From positions 372,001 to 436,000 of the forward strand of contig JAJFKS010000033.1 in assembly GCA_021773115.1 (NCBI GenBank): a stretch of 64,000 nucleotides of DNA, written 5' to 3'. A program made the position numbers and the translations under genes. The DNA is from Woeseiaceae bacterium. Its GTDB lineage: Bacteria > Pseudomonadota > Gammaproteobacteria > Steroidobacterales > Woeseiaceae. The notes under the pieces are model-generated. The model saw nothing but the letters and a program-made list of their open reading frames with translations. It was not told the origin of the DNA and searched no databases. Shown one piece after another: positions 11,881 through 20,053 of the stretch; positions within the stretch are counted from its first letter, which is position 1; each line of letters begins with the position of its first letter.

Positions 11881-12339
11881 CTAACAGACGGCGAGATCAT
11901 TGACGGCCTTCAGGCGGCCAAAGGCCGCATGCCGTTTGGGATCGTCATGGCGACCGAGCGCCAGTCGCTACCGGGCACCAACGAGTTTGAGTTCGTCGAC
12001 AAGCTCGCGAGCTTCGACAATATTGAGTGGGTGAGCAGGGATTTCGATTTCGACCGCTTCAGCAGTTCCGCCCGCCGCTGCCGGACGCTGAATGTCCCGC
12101 GCCAGGAAATCACGAATGCGCTCGAGAGCCACGAATTTGTACTGCGCTAACAGCCGAGGGTTGAGTGAAACTCGGGATCCGAGTGGCTGACGCGCGAAGC
12201 AGAGGCGTTGGTGTGCTGGCTACACCCGCAGCACGGCCTGATGGGGCCGCTGGAGTTTCTCCTCGAGATTGAAGCCTTCGGGCCGATAGGCTGGCTCGGT
12301 GCCCACGTGCTGAACCAGTTAAGGTGGCAGTCACCGTAA
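11881..12339 (+). pseudogene. Decayed receiver-EAL (cyclic-di-GMP phosphodiesterase type) gene remnant
   Basis: One plus-strand frame reads through a protein-like stretch with two internal stops. The first part (to 12147) ends FDFDRF...VPRQEITNALESHEFVLR, which looks like the end of a receiver domain and the linker into an EAL domain. Then comes a stop (TAA, 12148-12150, where families have Tyr of the YQP motif), then QPRV, a second stop (TGA, 12166-12168), then EAEALVCWLHPQHGLMGPLEFL, which contains the EAL signature, and IGWLGAHVLNQL. The frame ends at 12339 within the palindromic element that starts at 12321, so the catalytic C-terminal half is missing. No good start codon is visible. The domain reading rests on motif recognition by eye. 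Confidence 0.75.
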
Positions 12340-12408
12340 CCTGGCTAGAAAAGCAATAGTTAGGGTGACTGTCACCGTAATTGTTTAGGTTACGGTGACT
12401 GCCACCTT
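12321..12408. repeat. 88-bp palindromic element with perfect 22-bp terminal inverted repeats
   Basis: Bases 12321-12342 are the exact reverse complement of 12387-12408. The 44-base interior contains a third, related unit with its own palindrome GGTGACTGTCACC (12364-12376) followed by GTAA, so the unit GTCACCGTAA occurs twice forward and once inverted. It starts inside the EAL pseudogene and ends 5 bases before the parB stop codon. It may be a small non-autonomous mobile or REP-type element, and its hairpin could also protect or end the parAB transcript. No U-run follows, so it is not a classic terminator. Confidence 0.85.
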
Positions 12409-12413
12409 AATTT

Positions 12414-13310
12414 TTATTTGATGTGTTTTAGGATGCCGTCTAGTTCATCCAGGCTGTTGTAGGCGATGACGAGTTTGCCGCTGCCGTTTTTGTTGTGGTC
12501 GACGTTGACTTTCGCGCCGAGTTTTTCAGATACCTCGATTTCAAGACGGCGAATATCGGCATTGGGTGCCGGCGGCTTTTTTGCCGTTGCGGCGGCGGGT
12601 CCGCCTAATATTTTCCTGACAAGGCGCTCGGTCTCGCGAACGGAAAGTTTTTTCTTGATGACCTGGCGCGCCGCATCGAATTGTTGCGACGCGATTGACA
12701 GTGCCAACAATGCACGTGCGTGACCCATTTCGATCTGCCGGTCTTCAAGCAGAGGTTTTACTTTTTCAGACAGCTCCTGCAGACGCAGCAAATTGCTCAC
12801 CGATGCGCGTGAGCGGCCGACGGCTTGTGCCGCCTCGGCATGTGTCAGATCGAATTCGCGAATCAGCCGGTCCAGTGCGCGCGCTTCTTCCAGCGGATTA
12901 AGGTCCTCGCGTTGTATGTTTTCGATGAGTGCCATCGCAATCGCGGACTCATCGTCGACATCGCGAATGACCGCTGGAATGTCGGCGAGGCCCGCCATCT
13001 GCGCGGCACGCCAGCGGCGCTCGCCGGCGATAATTTCATAGCGCTCCGTACCGTCTTTTTTGCCAATAGGCCGGGCAACAATCGGCTGGACAACGCCCTG
13101 CGCCTTTATGGATTCCGCCAACTCCTGCAACGAGTCCTGGCGCATATCAACCCGCGGCTGATACTGGCCGCGCTGCAAATGTTCGACAGGCAGGTTCTTC
13201 AATCCATCGTTGCTAGCCGCTTCAGCCGCCGCTTCCGGCCGCGATACCGCAACCATCGGTTTCGTAAGCAGTGCGTCGAGGCCGCGGCCCAATCGTTTCT
13301 TTGGTGACAT
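12414..13310 (-). CDS. parB: Chromosome partitioning protein ParB
   Basis: ParB is a CTP-dependent clamp that loads at parS sites and organises the origin region for segregation. The 298-residue protein starts MSPKKRLGRGLDALLTKP (the ParA-stimulating N-terminus). It carries the ParB/Srx box YQPRVD...LAESIKAQGVVQPIVAR, the GERRWRAAQMAGL CTP-binding motif, the ENIQREDLNPLEEA segment, a helix-turn-helix (THAEAAQAVGRSRASVSNLLRL) and a C-terminal dimerisation domain ending LDELDGILKHIK. It follows parA by 8 bases. Candidate parS sites occur in recF (43682 and 44294). Confidence 0.98.
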   Translation of the reverse strand: MSPKKRLGRGLDALLTKPMVAVSRPEAAAEAASNDGLKNLPVEHLQRGQYQPRVDMRQDSLQELAESIKAQGVVQPIVARPIGKKDGTERYEIIAGERRWRAAQMAGLADIPAVIRDVDDESAIAMALIENIQREDLNPLEEARALDRLIREFDLTHAEAAQAVGRSRASVSNLLRLQELSEKVKPLLEDRQIEMGHARALLALSIASQQFDAARQVIKKKLSVRETERLVRKILGGPAAATAKKPPAPNADIRRLEIEVSEKLGAKVNVDHNKNGSGKLVIAYNSLDELDGILKHIK

Positions 13311-13318
13311 GCGTTTTC

Positions 13319-14104
13319 CTAAACGGCTTCAGCGATGCGATCGTCTTCACGCCGCAAGACTTCGCCGGCCAAGGCAAGATAGGCGATTGCGCCGCGTGAT
13401 GAGCGGTCGTGCAGCAGCACCGGCAGTCCGAAGCTCGGCGCCTCCGCCAAACGAACGTTTCGCGGTACCACGGTGCGAAAGACTTTGCGATCGAAATGTT
13501 CGATGAGCTGCATCGACACCTCGTTGGACAGATTAATACGCGGATCAAACATCGTACGCAGAATGCCGTACATCTCGAGCTCCGGATTCACCGAATCGCG
13601 AACCTGCTCGATGGTGCGCAACAATGAGCTGAGCCCCTCCAGTGCGTAGTACTCGCACTGCATCGGAATGAGCACACCATCGGCGGCCGTCAATGCATTA
13701 ACCGTCAGCATGTTGATCGACGGCGGACAGTCAATCAGGATGAAATCGTACAGCCCGGCGACCGGCGCCAGTGCCTTCTTGAGCTTCATCTCGCGACCGA
13801 TTTCCTGCAGCAGGTTCACTTCGGCGAGCGTCAGGTCCTCGTTGCCCGGCAGCACGGCGAAGCCGCCCTGTGGCGCGGAGATGATCGTGTCGGCCGCGCT
13901 TGCCTCGCCAAGCAGCACATCGCAGGCAGAGTTCTCGACGTCCATCTTGTCGATGCCGCAACCCATGGTCGCGTTGCCCTGCGGATCCATGTCGACCAGC
14001 AATACGCGGCGTTGGGTGGCTGCCAGTGACGCAGCCAGGTTGACGCAGGTGGTGGTTTTGCCCACCCCGCCTTTCTGGTTTGCTACAGCAATGATTCGCG
14101 ACAT
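13319..14104 (-). CDS. parA: Chromosome partitioning ATPase ParA
   Basis: ParA is a Walker-type ATPase that moves or positions ParB-origin complexes. The 261-residue protein begins MSRIIAVANQKGGVGKTTTCVNLAASLA, with the deviant Walker A motif KGGVGKTT and no N-terminal DNA-binding extension, so it is the chromosomal (Soj-like) type. LLVDMDPQGNATMG (Walker A') and FILIDCPPSINMLTVNAL (Walker B) follow. It lies between rsmG (12 bases) and parB (8 bases) in the conserved origin-proximal order. Confidence 0.98.
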   Translation of the reverse strand: MSRIIAVANQKGGVGKTTTCVNLAASLAATQRRVLLVDMDPQGNATMGCGIDKMDVENSACDVLLGEASAADTIISAPQGGFAVLPGNEDLTLAEVNLLQEIGREMKLKKALAPVAGLYDFILIDCPPSINMLTVNALTAADGVLIPMQCEYYALEGLSSLLRTIEQVRDSVNPELEMYGILRTMFDPRINLSNEVSMQLIEHFDRKVFRTVVPRNVRLAEAPSFGLPVLLHDRSSRGAIAYLALAGEVLRREDDRIAEAV

Positions 14105-14116
14105 GACTACCTGCTT

Positions 14117-14740
14117 TTATGTTCGACGTCTCAACAGCACAGCGTGCCGCGATCCCTTTTCCAGACCCGGCACGATTAGCTCTGTAACTGCATGACTCCA
14201 CGGTGCTGCTATTTGTTCTAATTCTGTTGCCGGGTAACGCCCTTTCAGCGCTACAAACACCCCGTCCTCTCTTACGTGGTGACCTGCAATTTCCACAAGT
14301 TTCGGCAAAGCGGCCAAAGCCCGGGCAATCACGGTATCAAAGCCATGGCCGGGTGCATAGTCCTCGCCCCGTGCTTTGACGGCGGAAACGTTCTGAAGGC
14401 CGAGCAATCCAGCGACGTGCTGGACGAACATGATCTTTTTGTTGTTACTGTCGAGCAATGTAAATTGCCGTTCCGGGTTGATGATCGCGAGCGGCAAGCC
14501 CGGGAAGCCCGGCCCGGTGCCGACATCAAGAATGGTGTCCCCGTTGAGCAGCGGAGACGCGACGAGGCTGTCGAGCAGGTGGGTCGTGATCATGTCCTCG
14601 CGATCACGAACGGCCGTCAGGTTGACCTTTTGGTTCCATCGCTCGAGTTCATCGAGCAAGGCGGCGAGCTTGTCCGCGCTGCCCTCGGGGAACGAAAGCG
14701 CCAGCGCCTCGATCGCCTGTTGTACCCGCGCGACCCGCAT
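14117..14740 (-). CDS. rsmG: 16S rRNA (guanine(527)-N7)-methyltransferase
   Basis: RsmG (GidB) methylates G527 of 16S rRNA using S-adenosylmethionine. The ATG at 14740 (MRVARVQQAIEAL) is chosen over the in-frame one 81 bases upstream, which would run into prpD. The resulting 207 residues match the family. Motifs: NQKVNLTAVRDREDMITTHLLDSL, the SAM-binding ILDVGTGPGFPGLPLAI, and FDTVIARALAALPKL. It normally follows mnmG, but here it lies 7 bases behind prpD, so it may be transcribed with the methylcitrate genes. Confidence 0.97.
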   Translation of the reverse strand: MRVARVQQAIEALALSFPEGSADKLAALLDELERWNQKVNLTAVRDREDMITTHLLDSLVASPLLNGDTILDVGTGPGFPGLPLAIINPERQFTLLDSNNKKIMFVQHVAGLLGLQNVSAVKARGEDYAPGHGFDTVIARALAALPKLVEIAGHHVREDGVFVALKGRYPATELEQIAAPWSHAVTELIVPGLEKGSRHAVLLRRRT

Positions 14741-14747
14741 GTCTCGG

Positions 14748-16196
14748 TCAGGCGACCAGCAGCGCCATGAAGTCATCAACGGTCGTAGCGGCCAGCTTGT
14801 CCCGATCAAGACAAAGCGCATTCAGTTCGGACCACTGATTGGCTGCAAGCTTCGGCGATACGCTGTCGACAAACTTCTTTTTCAGAACCGGAATGCCCTC
14901 TTCGCGGCGCTGGCGGTGGCCAATCGGGAAATCGACTGCAATACGGTCCGTGCTGCTGCCATCTTTGAAAAATACCTGCACTGCGTTGCCAATGTAGCGA
15001 AGCTTCGGGTCGAAATAGTCTTTCGTGAACTGCTCGTTCTCGCGGACTTGCATTTTCTCACGCAAAGCATCGATTCGCGGGTCGCTTGCGACCTTGTCTT
15101 CGTAATCCGCGGCAGTCAGTCGCCCGAAAATCAGCGGCACGGCAACCATGTACTGGATGCAGTGATCGCGATCCGCCGGATTGTCGAGCGGGCCGGTTTT
15201 GTCAATGATGCGAACGCCCGCTTCCTGGGTCTCGATGACAATCTTCTCGATGTCATCAATGCGGTCTTTAAGCTCCGGATGCAGGGTCATGGCGGCTTCA
15301 ACGGCCGTTTGCGAGTGAAACTCTGCGGGATAGGAAATCTTGAACAGCACGTTTTCCATCACGTAGCTGCCATACGGGCGCTGGAATTTAAATTCCTTAC
15401 CCTTGAAAAGCACGTCGTAGTAGCCCCAGGTCGGCGCGCTTAGCGCCGACGGATAGCCCATTTCGCCGGTCATCGCGATCAACGCGAGTCGCACGGCGCG
15501 GCTTGTTGCGTCGCCGGCAGCCCAGCTCTTGCGGGAGCCGGTATTCGGTGCGTGGCGGTAGGTGCGCAGCGAGCAGCCATCGATCCACGCGTTGGAGACA
15601 GCGTTTAGCACCGTATCGCGGTCGCCGCCGAGCATGCGCGTAACCACCGCGGTCGTCGCAACACGCACCAGCAGCACATGGTCGAGGCCGACCCGGTTAA
15701 AACTGTTCTCCAGTGCCAATACGCCCTGGATTTCGTGCGCCATGATGGCCGCGCTCAGGACGGCTTTCATCGTTAGTGGTTCATCACCTTTTGCGCGCGC
15801 CTGCCGACTCAGGTAATCGGCAACGGCAAGAATCCCGCCGAGGTTGTCCGACGGGTGTCCCCATTCGGCAGCCAGCCAGGTGTCATTGAAGTCCAGCCAG
15901 CGATTCATTGCGCCGATGTTGAAGGCCGCGAGTACCGGATCGAGTTCATAAGAAGTCCCGGGCACACGTGCACCGCCGGATAAGGTCGCACCGGGTACAA
16001 CCGGGCCCATGAGTTTGGTGCACGCCGGGTAATCGAGTGCCTGAAAACCACAGGCGAGCGTGTCCATCAGGCAATAGTGTGCGGTCTCAAAAGCGAGCTC
16101 GCTTTCAACGTTGTAATCGCAAACGTAGTCGGCGATATCGGAAAGCGCTTGGTCCCAGTCGGCGCGTTCGGCCGAGCGGACGATGACTTCAGACAT
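14748..16196 (-). CDS. prpD: 2-methylcitrate dehydratase
   Basis: PrpD dehydrates 2-methylcitrate in the methylcitrate cycle for propionyl-CoA breakdown. The 482-residue protein is close to E. coli PrpD along its length: [94 protein letters not shown] and [17 protein letters not shown] are all present. This is the PrpD form, not the AcnD/PrpF route, and neither acnD nor prpF is nearby. It lies 19 bases behind prpC and ends 7 bases before rsmG. Confidence 0.95.
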   Translation of the reverse strand: MSEVIVRSAERADWDQALSDIADYVCDYNVESELAFETAHYCLMDTLACGFQALDYPACTKLMGPVVPGATLSGGARVPGTSYELDPVLAAFNIGAMNRWLDFNDTWLAAEWGHPSDNLGGILAVADYLSRQARAKGDEPLTMKAVLSAAIMAHEIQGVLALENSFNRVGLDHVLLVRVATTAVVTRMLGGDRDTVLNAVSNAWIDGCSLRTYRHAPNTGSRKSWAAGDATSRAVRLALIAMTGEMGYPSALSAPTWGYYDVLFKGKEFKFQRPYGSYVMENVLFKISYPAEFHSQTAVEAAMTLHPELKDRIDDIEKIVIETQEAGVRIIDKTGPLDNPADRDHCIQYMVAVPLIFGRLTAADYEDKVASDPRIDALREKMQVRENEQFTKDYFDPKLRYIGNAVQVFFKDGSSTDRIAVDFPIGHRQRREEGIPVLKKKFVDSVSPKLAANQWSELNALCLDRDKLAATTVDDFMALLVA

Positions 16197-16215
16197 TTAA
16201 GTCTCCGTAAGGTTT

Positions 16216-17340
16216 TTAAGTTCGGTCTTCAATAGCCACCCACTTTTGCAAGTCGGGTCCGATGTAATCCGCTGCCGGGCGAATCAGTTTGTTGTTGGCG
16301 CGCTGTTCCATGATGTGTGCGGCCCAACCCGTGATGCGCGAGCAGACAAAAATTGGCGTGAAGAGATAGGTCGGTATACCCATGAAGTGATACACGCTCG
16401 CCGCAAAAAAGTCAGCATTGGCGAACAGCTTCTTTTCGTCCCACATGACTTTCTCGACGGCTTCTGAAACCGGATACAGGACCGTGTTACCCACATCGTC
16501 CGCCAGCAACTTCGACATTTTCTTGTTAACAGCGTTGCGCGGGTCCGACGTCGTATAGACGCGATGGCCGAAACCCATGATCAGGTCCTTGCGCTCCAGC
16601 ATACCCAGTACGCCGACCGTTGCTTCTTCCGGTGTTTTGAATTTCGAAATCAAAGCCATCGCTGCTTCATTGGCGCCACCGTGCAATTTGCCACGCAGTG
16701 CACCGATGGCACCCGTGACGGCGGAGTGCATGTCGGACAAGGTGCCGGTGATAACGCGTCCAGCAAATGTCGACGCATTGAATTCATGCTCTGCATATAA
16801 AATGAGCGTCGTGTCGAGACACTTGCGATGCAGTTCCTTCGGCGGCTTGTCATGCAGCATGTGCAGGAAGTGTCCTGCGATACTGTCATCGTCTGTTTCC
16901 GTGTCGATACGCACGTTGTCGGTGTGAAAGCGATGCCAGTAAATCAATATCGACGGCAAACAGGCCAACAAGCGGTCGGCGACTTTATTCTGATTCGCGA
17001 AATCGCCTTCGGGTTCGATGTTGCCGAGGAATGAAACACCGGTTCGCAGCACGTCCATCGGGTGCGCATCAGCGGGAATCATTTCCAGCACCGTCTTCAG
17101 TGCATCCGGTAACCCGCGATCGGCTTTGATCGTCCGGATGTAGGCGCTGAGTTCCGCCTGGCTCGGCAGCTTGCCGTGCAACAGCAGGTAAGCGACTTCT
17201 TCGAAGCTGGCGTTGTCGGCCAGGTCGTAAATGTCATAGCCGCGGTAAGTGAGGCCAGCGCCTTCTTTGCCTACGGTACACAGGTGCGTCTGGCCTGCGG
17301 TGACACCCGCAAGACCACCCGTTTTTTTTGTGGCTGTCAT
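16216..17340 (-). CDS. prpC: 2-methylcitrate synthase
   Basis: Condenses propionyl-CoA with oxaloacetate to 2-methylcitrate. The 374-residue protein belongs to the citrate synthase superfamily. Catalytic residues are visible in the contexts LHGGANEAAM (first His), MGFGHRVYTTSDPRN (second His) and NADFFAASVYHFMGIPTYLFTPIF (Asp). The short length and the N-terminus (KTGGLAGVTAGQTHLCTVGKEGAGLTYRGYDI) fit PrpC rather than the longer housekeeping citrate synthase. Its start overlaps the prpB stop by one base (TAATG), a coupled arrangement. Confidence 0.95.
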   Translation of the reverse strand: MTATKKTGGLAGVTAGQTHLCTVGKEGAGLTYRGYDIYDLADNASFEEVAYLLLHGKLPSQAELSAYIRTIKADRGLPDALKTVLEMIPADAHPMDVLRTGVSFLGNIEPEGDFANQNKVADRLLACLPSILIYWHRFHTDNVRIDTETDDDSIAGHFLHMLHDKPPKELHRKCLDTTLILYAEHEFNASTFAGRVITGTLSDMHSAVTGAIGALRGKLHGGANEAAMALISKFKTPEEATVGVLGMLERKDLIMGFGHRVYTTSDPRNAVNKKMSKLLADDVGNTVLYPVSEAVEKVMWDEKKLFANADFFAASVYHFMGIPTYLFTPIFVCSRITGWAAHIMEQRANNKLIRPAADYIGPDLQKWVAIEDRT

Positions 17341-18230
17341 TATTTCTCTCCGGTATTCAAACCCTGTTGCTTGAACAGGGCGTCTAGCTTGTCTTCATAA
17401 GCCCGGTAACCGAGCACGTCGTAGAGCTCCGTGCGAGTTTGCATTGAGTCGACCACCGCCTGTTGAGTGCCGTCTTTCTTTATTGTCGTGTAAACCTGCA
17501 GTGCCGCGTTCGACATTGCGCGAAATGCGCTCAGGGGATACAGCGTCATAGCGACGCCGACCTCGGCCAGTTCGTCGGTCTTGAATAGCGGCGTCTTGCC
17601 GAACTCGGTCAGGTTCGCGAGCACCGGCACTTTAATCGCGTCGGTGAACTGCCGGTATTCCTCAAGCGTCGTTAGCGCTTCGGCAAAAATCATGTCGGCA
17701 CCCGCTTCGACGTAAGCCGCGGCACGATCGATCGCGGCTTGCTGGCCTTCGACCGCATGCGCGTCAGTTCTCGCCATGATGACGAACGAATCGTCTATGC
17801 GACCGTCGACCGCCGCTTTCAGCCGGTCCGACATTTCATCGGCGGCGACCAGCGCTTTGCCGGGGCGATGCCCGCAACGCTTGATGGCCACCTGGTCTTC
17901 GAGATGACAGCCAGCGGCGCCGGCCCAGGTCATTTCACGAATCGTGCGACTGATCATGAACGCGCCGCCCCAGCCGGTATCGGCATCGACCAGCAACGGA
18001 ACATCGGTGGCCGAGGCGATGCGGCGGATGTCTTCGCAAACATCATTTAACGTTGTCATCGCCAGATCCGGAAGGCCGTAGGACGCATTGGCGACACCGG
18101 CACCGGACAAATAGATGGCTTTGAAGCCTGCTCGCTCGGCGAGCATGGCGGTATAGGCGTTGATGGTGCCAGCAATTTGAAGCGGCTTTTCCGCCTCGAG
18201 TGCAGCACGAAAACGAGCACCTGCGCTCAT
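17340..18230 (-). CDS. prpB: 2-methylisocitrate lyase
   Basis: Cleaves 2-methylisocitrate to pyruvate and succinate, the last step of the methylcitrate cycle. The 296-residue protein is of the isocitrate lyase/PEP mutase family. It shows [35 protein letters not shown] (Mg-binding Asp residues), [17 protein letters not shown] with the catalytic KRCGH loop, and [14 protein letters not shown]. It is first in the prpBCD unit, with a candidate operator/promoter region at 18231-18335. No PrpR-type regulator or prpE is seen in the window. Confidence 0.96.
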   Translation of the reverse strand: MSAGARFRAALEAEKPLQIAGTINAYTAMLAERAGFKAIYLSGAGVANASYGLPDLAMTTLNDVCEDIRRIASATDVPLLVDADTGWGGAFMISRTIREMTWAGAAGCHLEDQVAIKRCGHRPGKALVAADEMSDRLKAAVDGRIDDSFVIMARTDAHAVEGQQAAIDRAAAYVEAGADMIFAEALTTLEEYRQFTDAIKVPVLANLTEFGKTPLFKTDELAEVGVAMTLYPLSAFRAMSNAALQVYTTIKKDGTQQAVVDSMQTRTELYDVLGYRAYEDKLDALFKQQGLNTGEK

Positions 18231-18253
18231 ATCGGACCCTCTGGGTGACCGGG

Positions 18254-18271
18254 TTTTAATATAGATTAAAA
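18254..18271. promoter_or_regulatory. Candidate operator palindrome upstream of prpB
   Basis: TTTTAAT-ATAG-ATTAAAA is a perfect inverted repeat of 7-bp arms with a 4-bp spacer, set in otherwise GC-rich DNA 24 bases from the prpB ATG and flanked by CCGGG. Its size and place suit a repressor or activator site controlling prpBCD. The regulator is unknown and the function is inferred only from position and symmetry. Confidence 0.45.
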
Positions 18272-18335
18272 CTTCCGGGGTGCGCGATTCTAAACCACCG
18301 GAGGGTCGTTTCCCAAATTGAGCGGGGTGGAAAAT

Positions 18336-19067
18336 TTACGGCGCCGCGGGCGGCAGCGCCTCAAGAAGCTGGTCGGCGTATTGCGCTTGTTGTTTCAGCA
18401 GGTAGATCATCGCGCCGATCGCCGAATCCCGGTAGGTGAGAGTTCGGTGAAAGTCCGTGTCGGCTTTGAGCGGTGCGAACAGGTGCGCCATTTTAGCGTA
18501 GTCGACCCCCGGCAACTCGCAGGGCGGAAATCCGGACGGTGCCTGATCGAAATCCAGTGTCGTAGGACAGTTCTGCCGTATCAGGGCCTGCACGTCGTTC
18601 GGAATGATGCCGCGTATGATCCCACGGTAATCCTCCGACGGTCGCCAGCCGCTGATCGAAGTGTTTGCTTTGTTGTAATAGCCGGACAACCGCGTTCTGA
18701 GGTCAATGTCGTCCAGCAGGCGAATGTTCCCGGTATTTTGCAGATCTTCATAGGTATTGCGAACCGGCAAAAACGGCCAGATTTCGGCGGCGTAATACGA
18801 TGCCAGCAATGTCTCCTGATCGATGTCCCTGTCCGTGCCCAGCCAGTCGAGGAATTCATCGCTGAAGCGCTGTACATCGGAGAAGAACGCAATACGGCGG
18901 TCGATCGCAAGTCTGTCGAGCTCAATGTCGTCATGAAGTCGCGCCAGGTATTCATCACGCAGCTGACTGTCTTTGCGGTTCTCCAGCGCCGTCTCGACCG
19001 TCAATGCGACGAGGACACCGACCACGATCAGCACGAATTCGCCAAGCAGTCTTGCGTTGTTCTTCAT
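18336..19067 (-). CDS. DUF6090-like single-pass membrane protein of unknown function
   Basis: The 243-residue protein begins MKNNARLLGEFVLIVVGVLVALTVETALENRKD, one membrane helix (about 8-27) followed by a basic, charged stretch. The rest is soluble and rich in Asp, Arg and Tyr. The pattern LGE-hydrophobic helix-ALE-RKD, then helices with ND-type contexts and a TYEDLQNTGNIRLL segment, recalls the DUF6090 family of marine bacteria. The function is unknown. Its ATG overlaps the AcuI stop by 4 bases, so it is the last gene of the cytochrome-hydrolase-reductase operon, just upstream of prpB. Confidence 0.6.
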   Translation of the reverse strand: MKNNARLLGEFVLIVVGVLVALTVETALENRKDSQLRDEYLARLHDDIELDRLAIDRRIAFFSDVQRFSDEFLDWLGTDRDIDQETLLASYYAAEIWPFLPVRNTYEDLQNTGNIRLLDDIDLRTRLSGYYNKANTSISGWRPSEDYRGIIRGIIPNDVQALIRQNCPTTLDFDQAPSGFPPCELPGVDYAKMAHLFAPLKADTDFHRTLTYRDSAIGAMIYLLKQQAQYADQLLEALPPAAP

Positions 19068-20053
19068 CCGATCTGCACAACGATACGACCAGTGATTTTG
19101 CCGTCAATGTAGGCCTGAAATGCATCCGGCAGCTCATCGAAAGTAATTGTTTTGTGGCCGATCGTGTCGAGATGCTGCGGTTTCAGATCGCCGCCAATCC
19201 TTGTCCAGACCGTGCGCCGAAGGTCACTGGGTGTATCGACGGAGTTAATGCCGAGCAAGCACACCGCGCGCAGAATGAAGGGTAGCACTGTCGTGTTGAG
19301 CACTGCACTCGCGGCAAGCCCGATACTCGCGATGTTGCCGCCGTAATCCACGGTCCGCGTCAACCAGGTGAGGTAGTCGCCACCGAGGTTGTCAATTGCA
19401 CCACCCCACAGCACCTTTTCCATCGGACGCTTGCCGAGATCGACCTTGCCGCGAATCAGGATGCGTCTCGCGCCAATCTCTCGAAGATAGGCCTCTTCCG
19501 CCGCTTTTCCCGTGAGTGCCACTACCTCGTAGCCCCGTCCCGCCAACATGTCGATCGCGACACTGCCAACGCCGCCCGTTGCGCCGGTGACGACGATGGG
19601 CCCGCCATCCGGCAACTGTCCGTTCTGCTCCATGCGATGAATTGCGAGTGCCGCCGTGTAACCCGCGGTGCCGATCTGCATGGCCTCAAACGCAGTCATA
19701 CCGTCGGGAATCGCGACCAGGCTGTTACTGTCAACGCGCGCGTATTCGGAGTAACCACCATCGACGGTTTCACTTAAGCCGCAGCCGTTAACCAGCACTT
19801 CGGAACCGGGCCTGAATGCCTTGTCTTCGGAGCTCACGACAACGCCGGCGAGATCGATGCCACCATTGAGCGGGAATTGGCGCAGAATTTTTGCGGCACC
19901 TGTCGCCGCCAGCGCATCTTTGTAGTTAATCGTCGAGTGTGTGACACGAATTACGACGTTGCCGGGACTCAAGTCATCGAGTGTCAGTGTCTGGAACCCG
20001 GCAACGATCTCACCGTCCTTGTTGTCAATCCGAAACGCGCGAAACTGATCCAT
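19064..20053 (-). CDS. acuI: Acrylyl-CoA reductase family (AcuI/YhdH) zinc-free alcohol dehydrogenase-like oxidoreductase
   Basis: MDR-superfamily NADPH-dependent reductase of 329 residues. The N-terminus (FRAFRIDNKDGEIVAGFQTLTLDDLSPGNVVIRVTHSTINYKDALA) and the segment FPLNGGIDLAGVVVSSED are typical of YhdH/AcuI. The Rossmann motif VTGATGGVGSVA is intact, and no catalytic-zinc Cys/His set is visible. AcuI reduces acrylyl-CoA to propionyl-CoA. The adjoining prpBCD genes, which consume propionyl-CoA, support that role, but substrate is inferred. Its start overlaps the upstream hydrolase stop by one base (TAATG). Confidence 0.85.
   Translation of the reverse strand: MDQFRAFRIDNKDGEIVAGFQTLTLDDLSPGNVVIRVTHSTINYKDALAATGAAKILRQFPLNGGIDLAGVVVSSEDKAFRPGSEVLVNGCGLSETVDGGYSEYARVDSNSLVAIPDGMTAFEAMQIGTAGYTAALAIHRMEQNGQLPDGGPIVVTGATGGVGSVAIDMLAGRGYEVVALTGKAAEEAYLREIGARRILIRGKVDLGKRPMEKVLWGGAIDNLGGDYLTWLTRTVDYGGNIASIGLAASAVLNTTVLPFILRAVCLLGINSVDTPSDLRRTVWTRIGGDLKPQHLDTIGHKTITFDELPDAFQAYIDGKITGRIVVQIG

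Noticed and set aside
11604..11903. Plus-strand ORF of 99 residues upstream of the EAL remnant
   Set aside because: It crosses the ATP synthase promoter region and shows no convincing domain; a faint receiver-like string was not enough to call.
11910..12113. Minus-strand ORF of 67 residues opposite the EAL remnant
   Set aside because: Low-complexity Ser/Lys-rich translation with no family features; the plus strand shows recognisable EAL-type sequence.
12110..12334. Minus-strand ORF of 74 residues
   Set aside because: Shadow of the EAL pseudogene, rich in Arg/Ser/Ala and running into the palindromic element.
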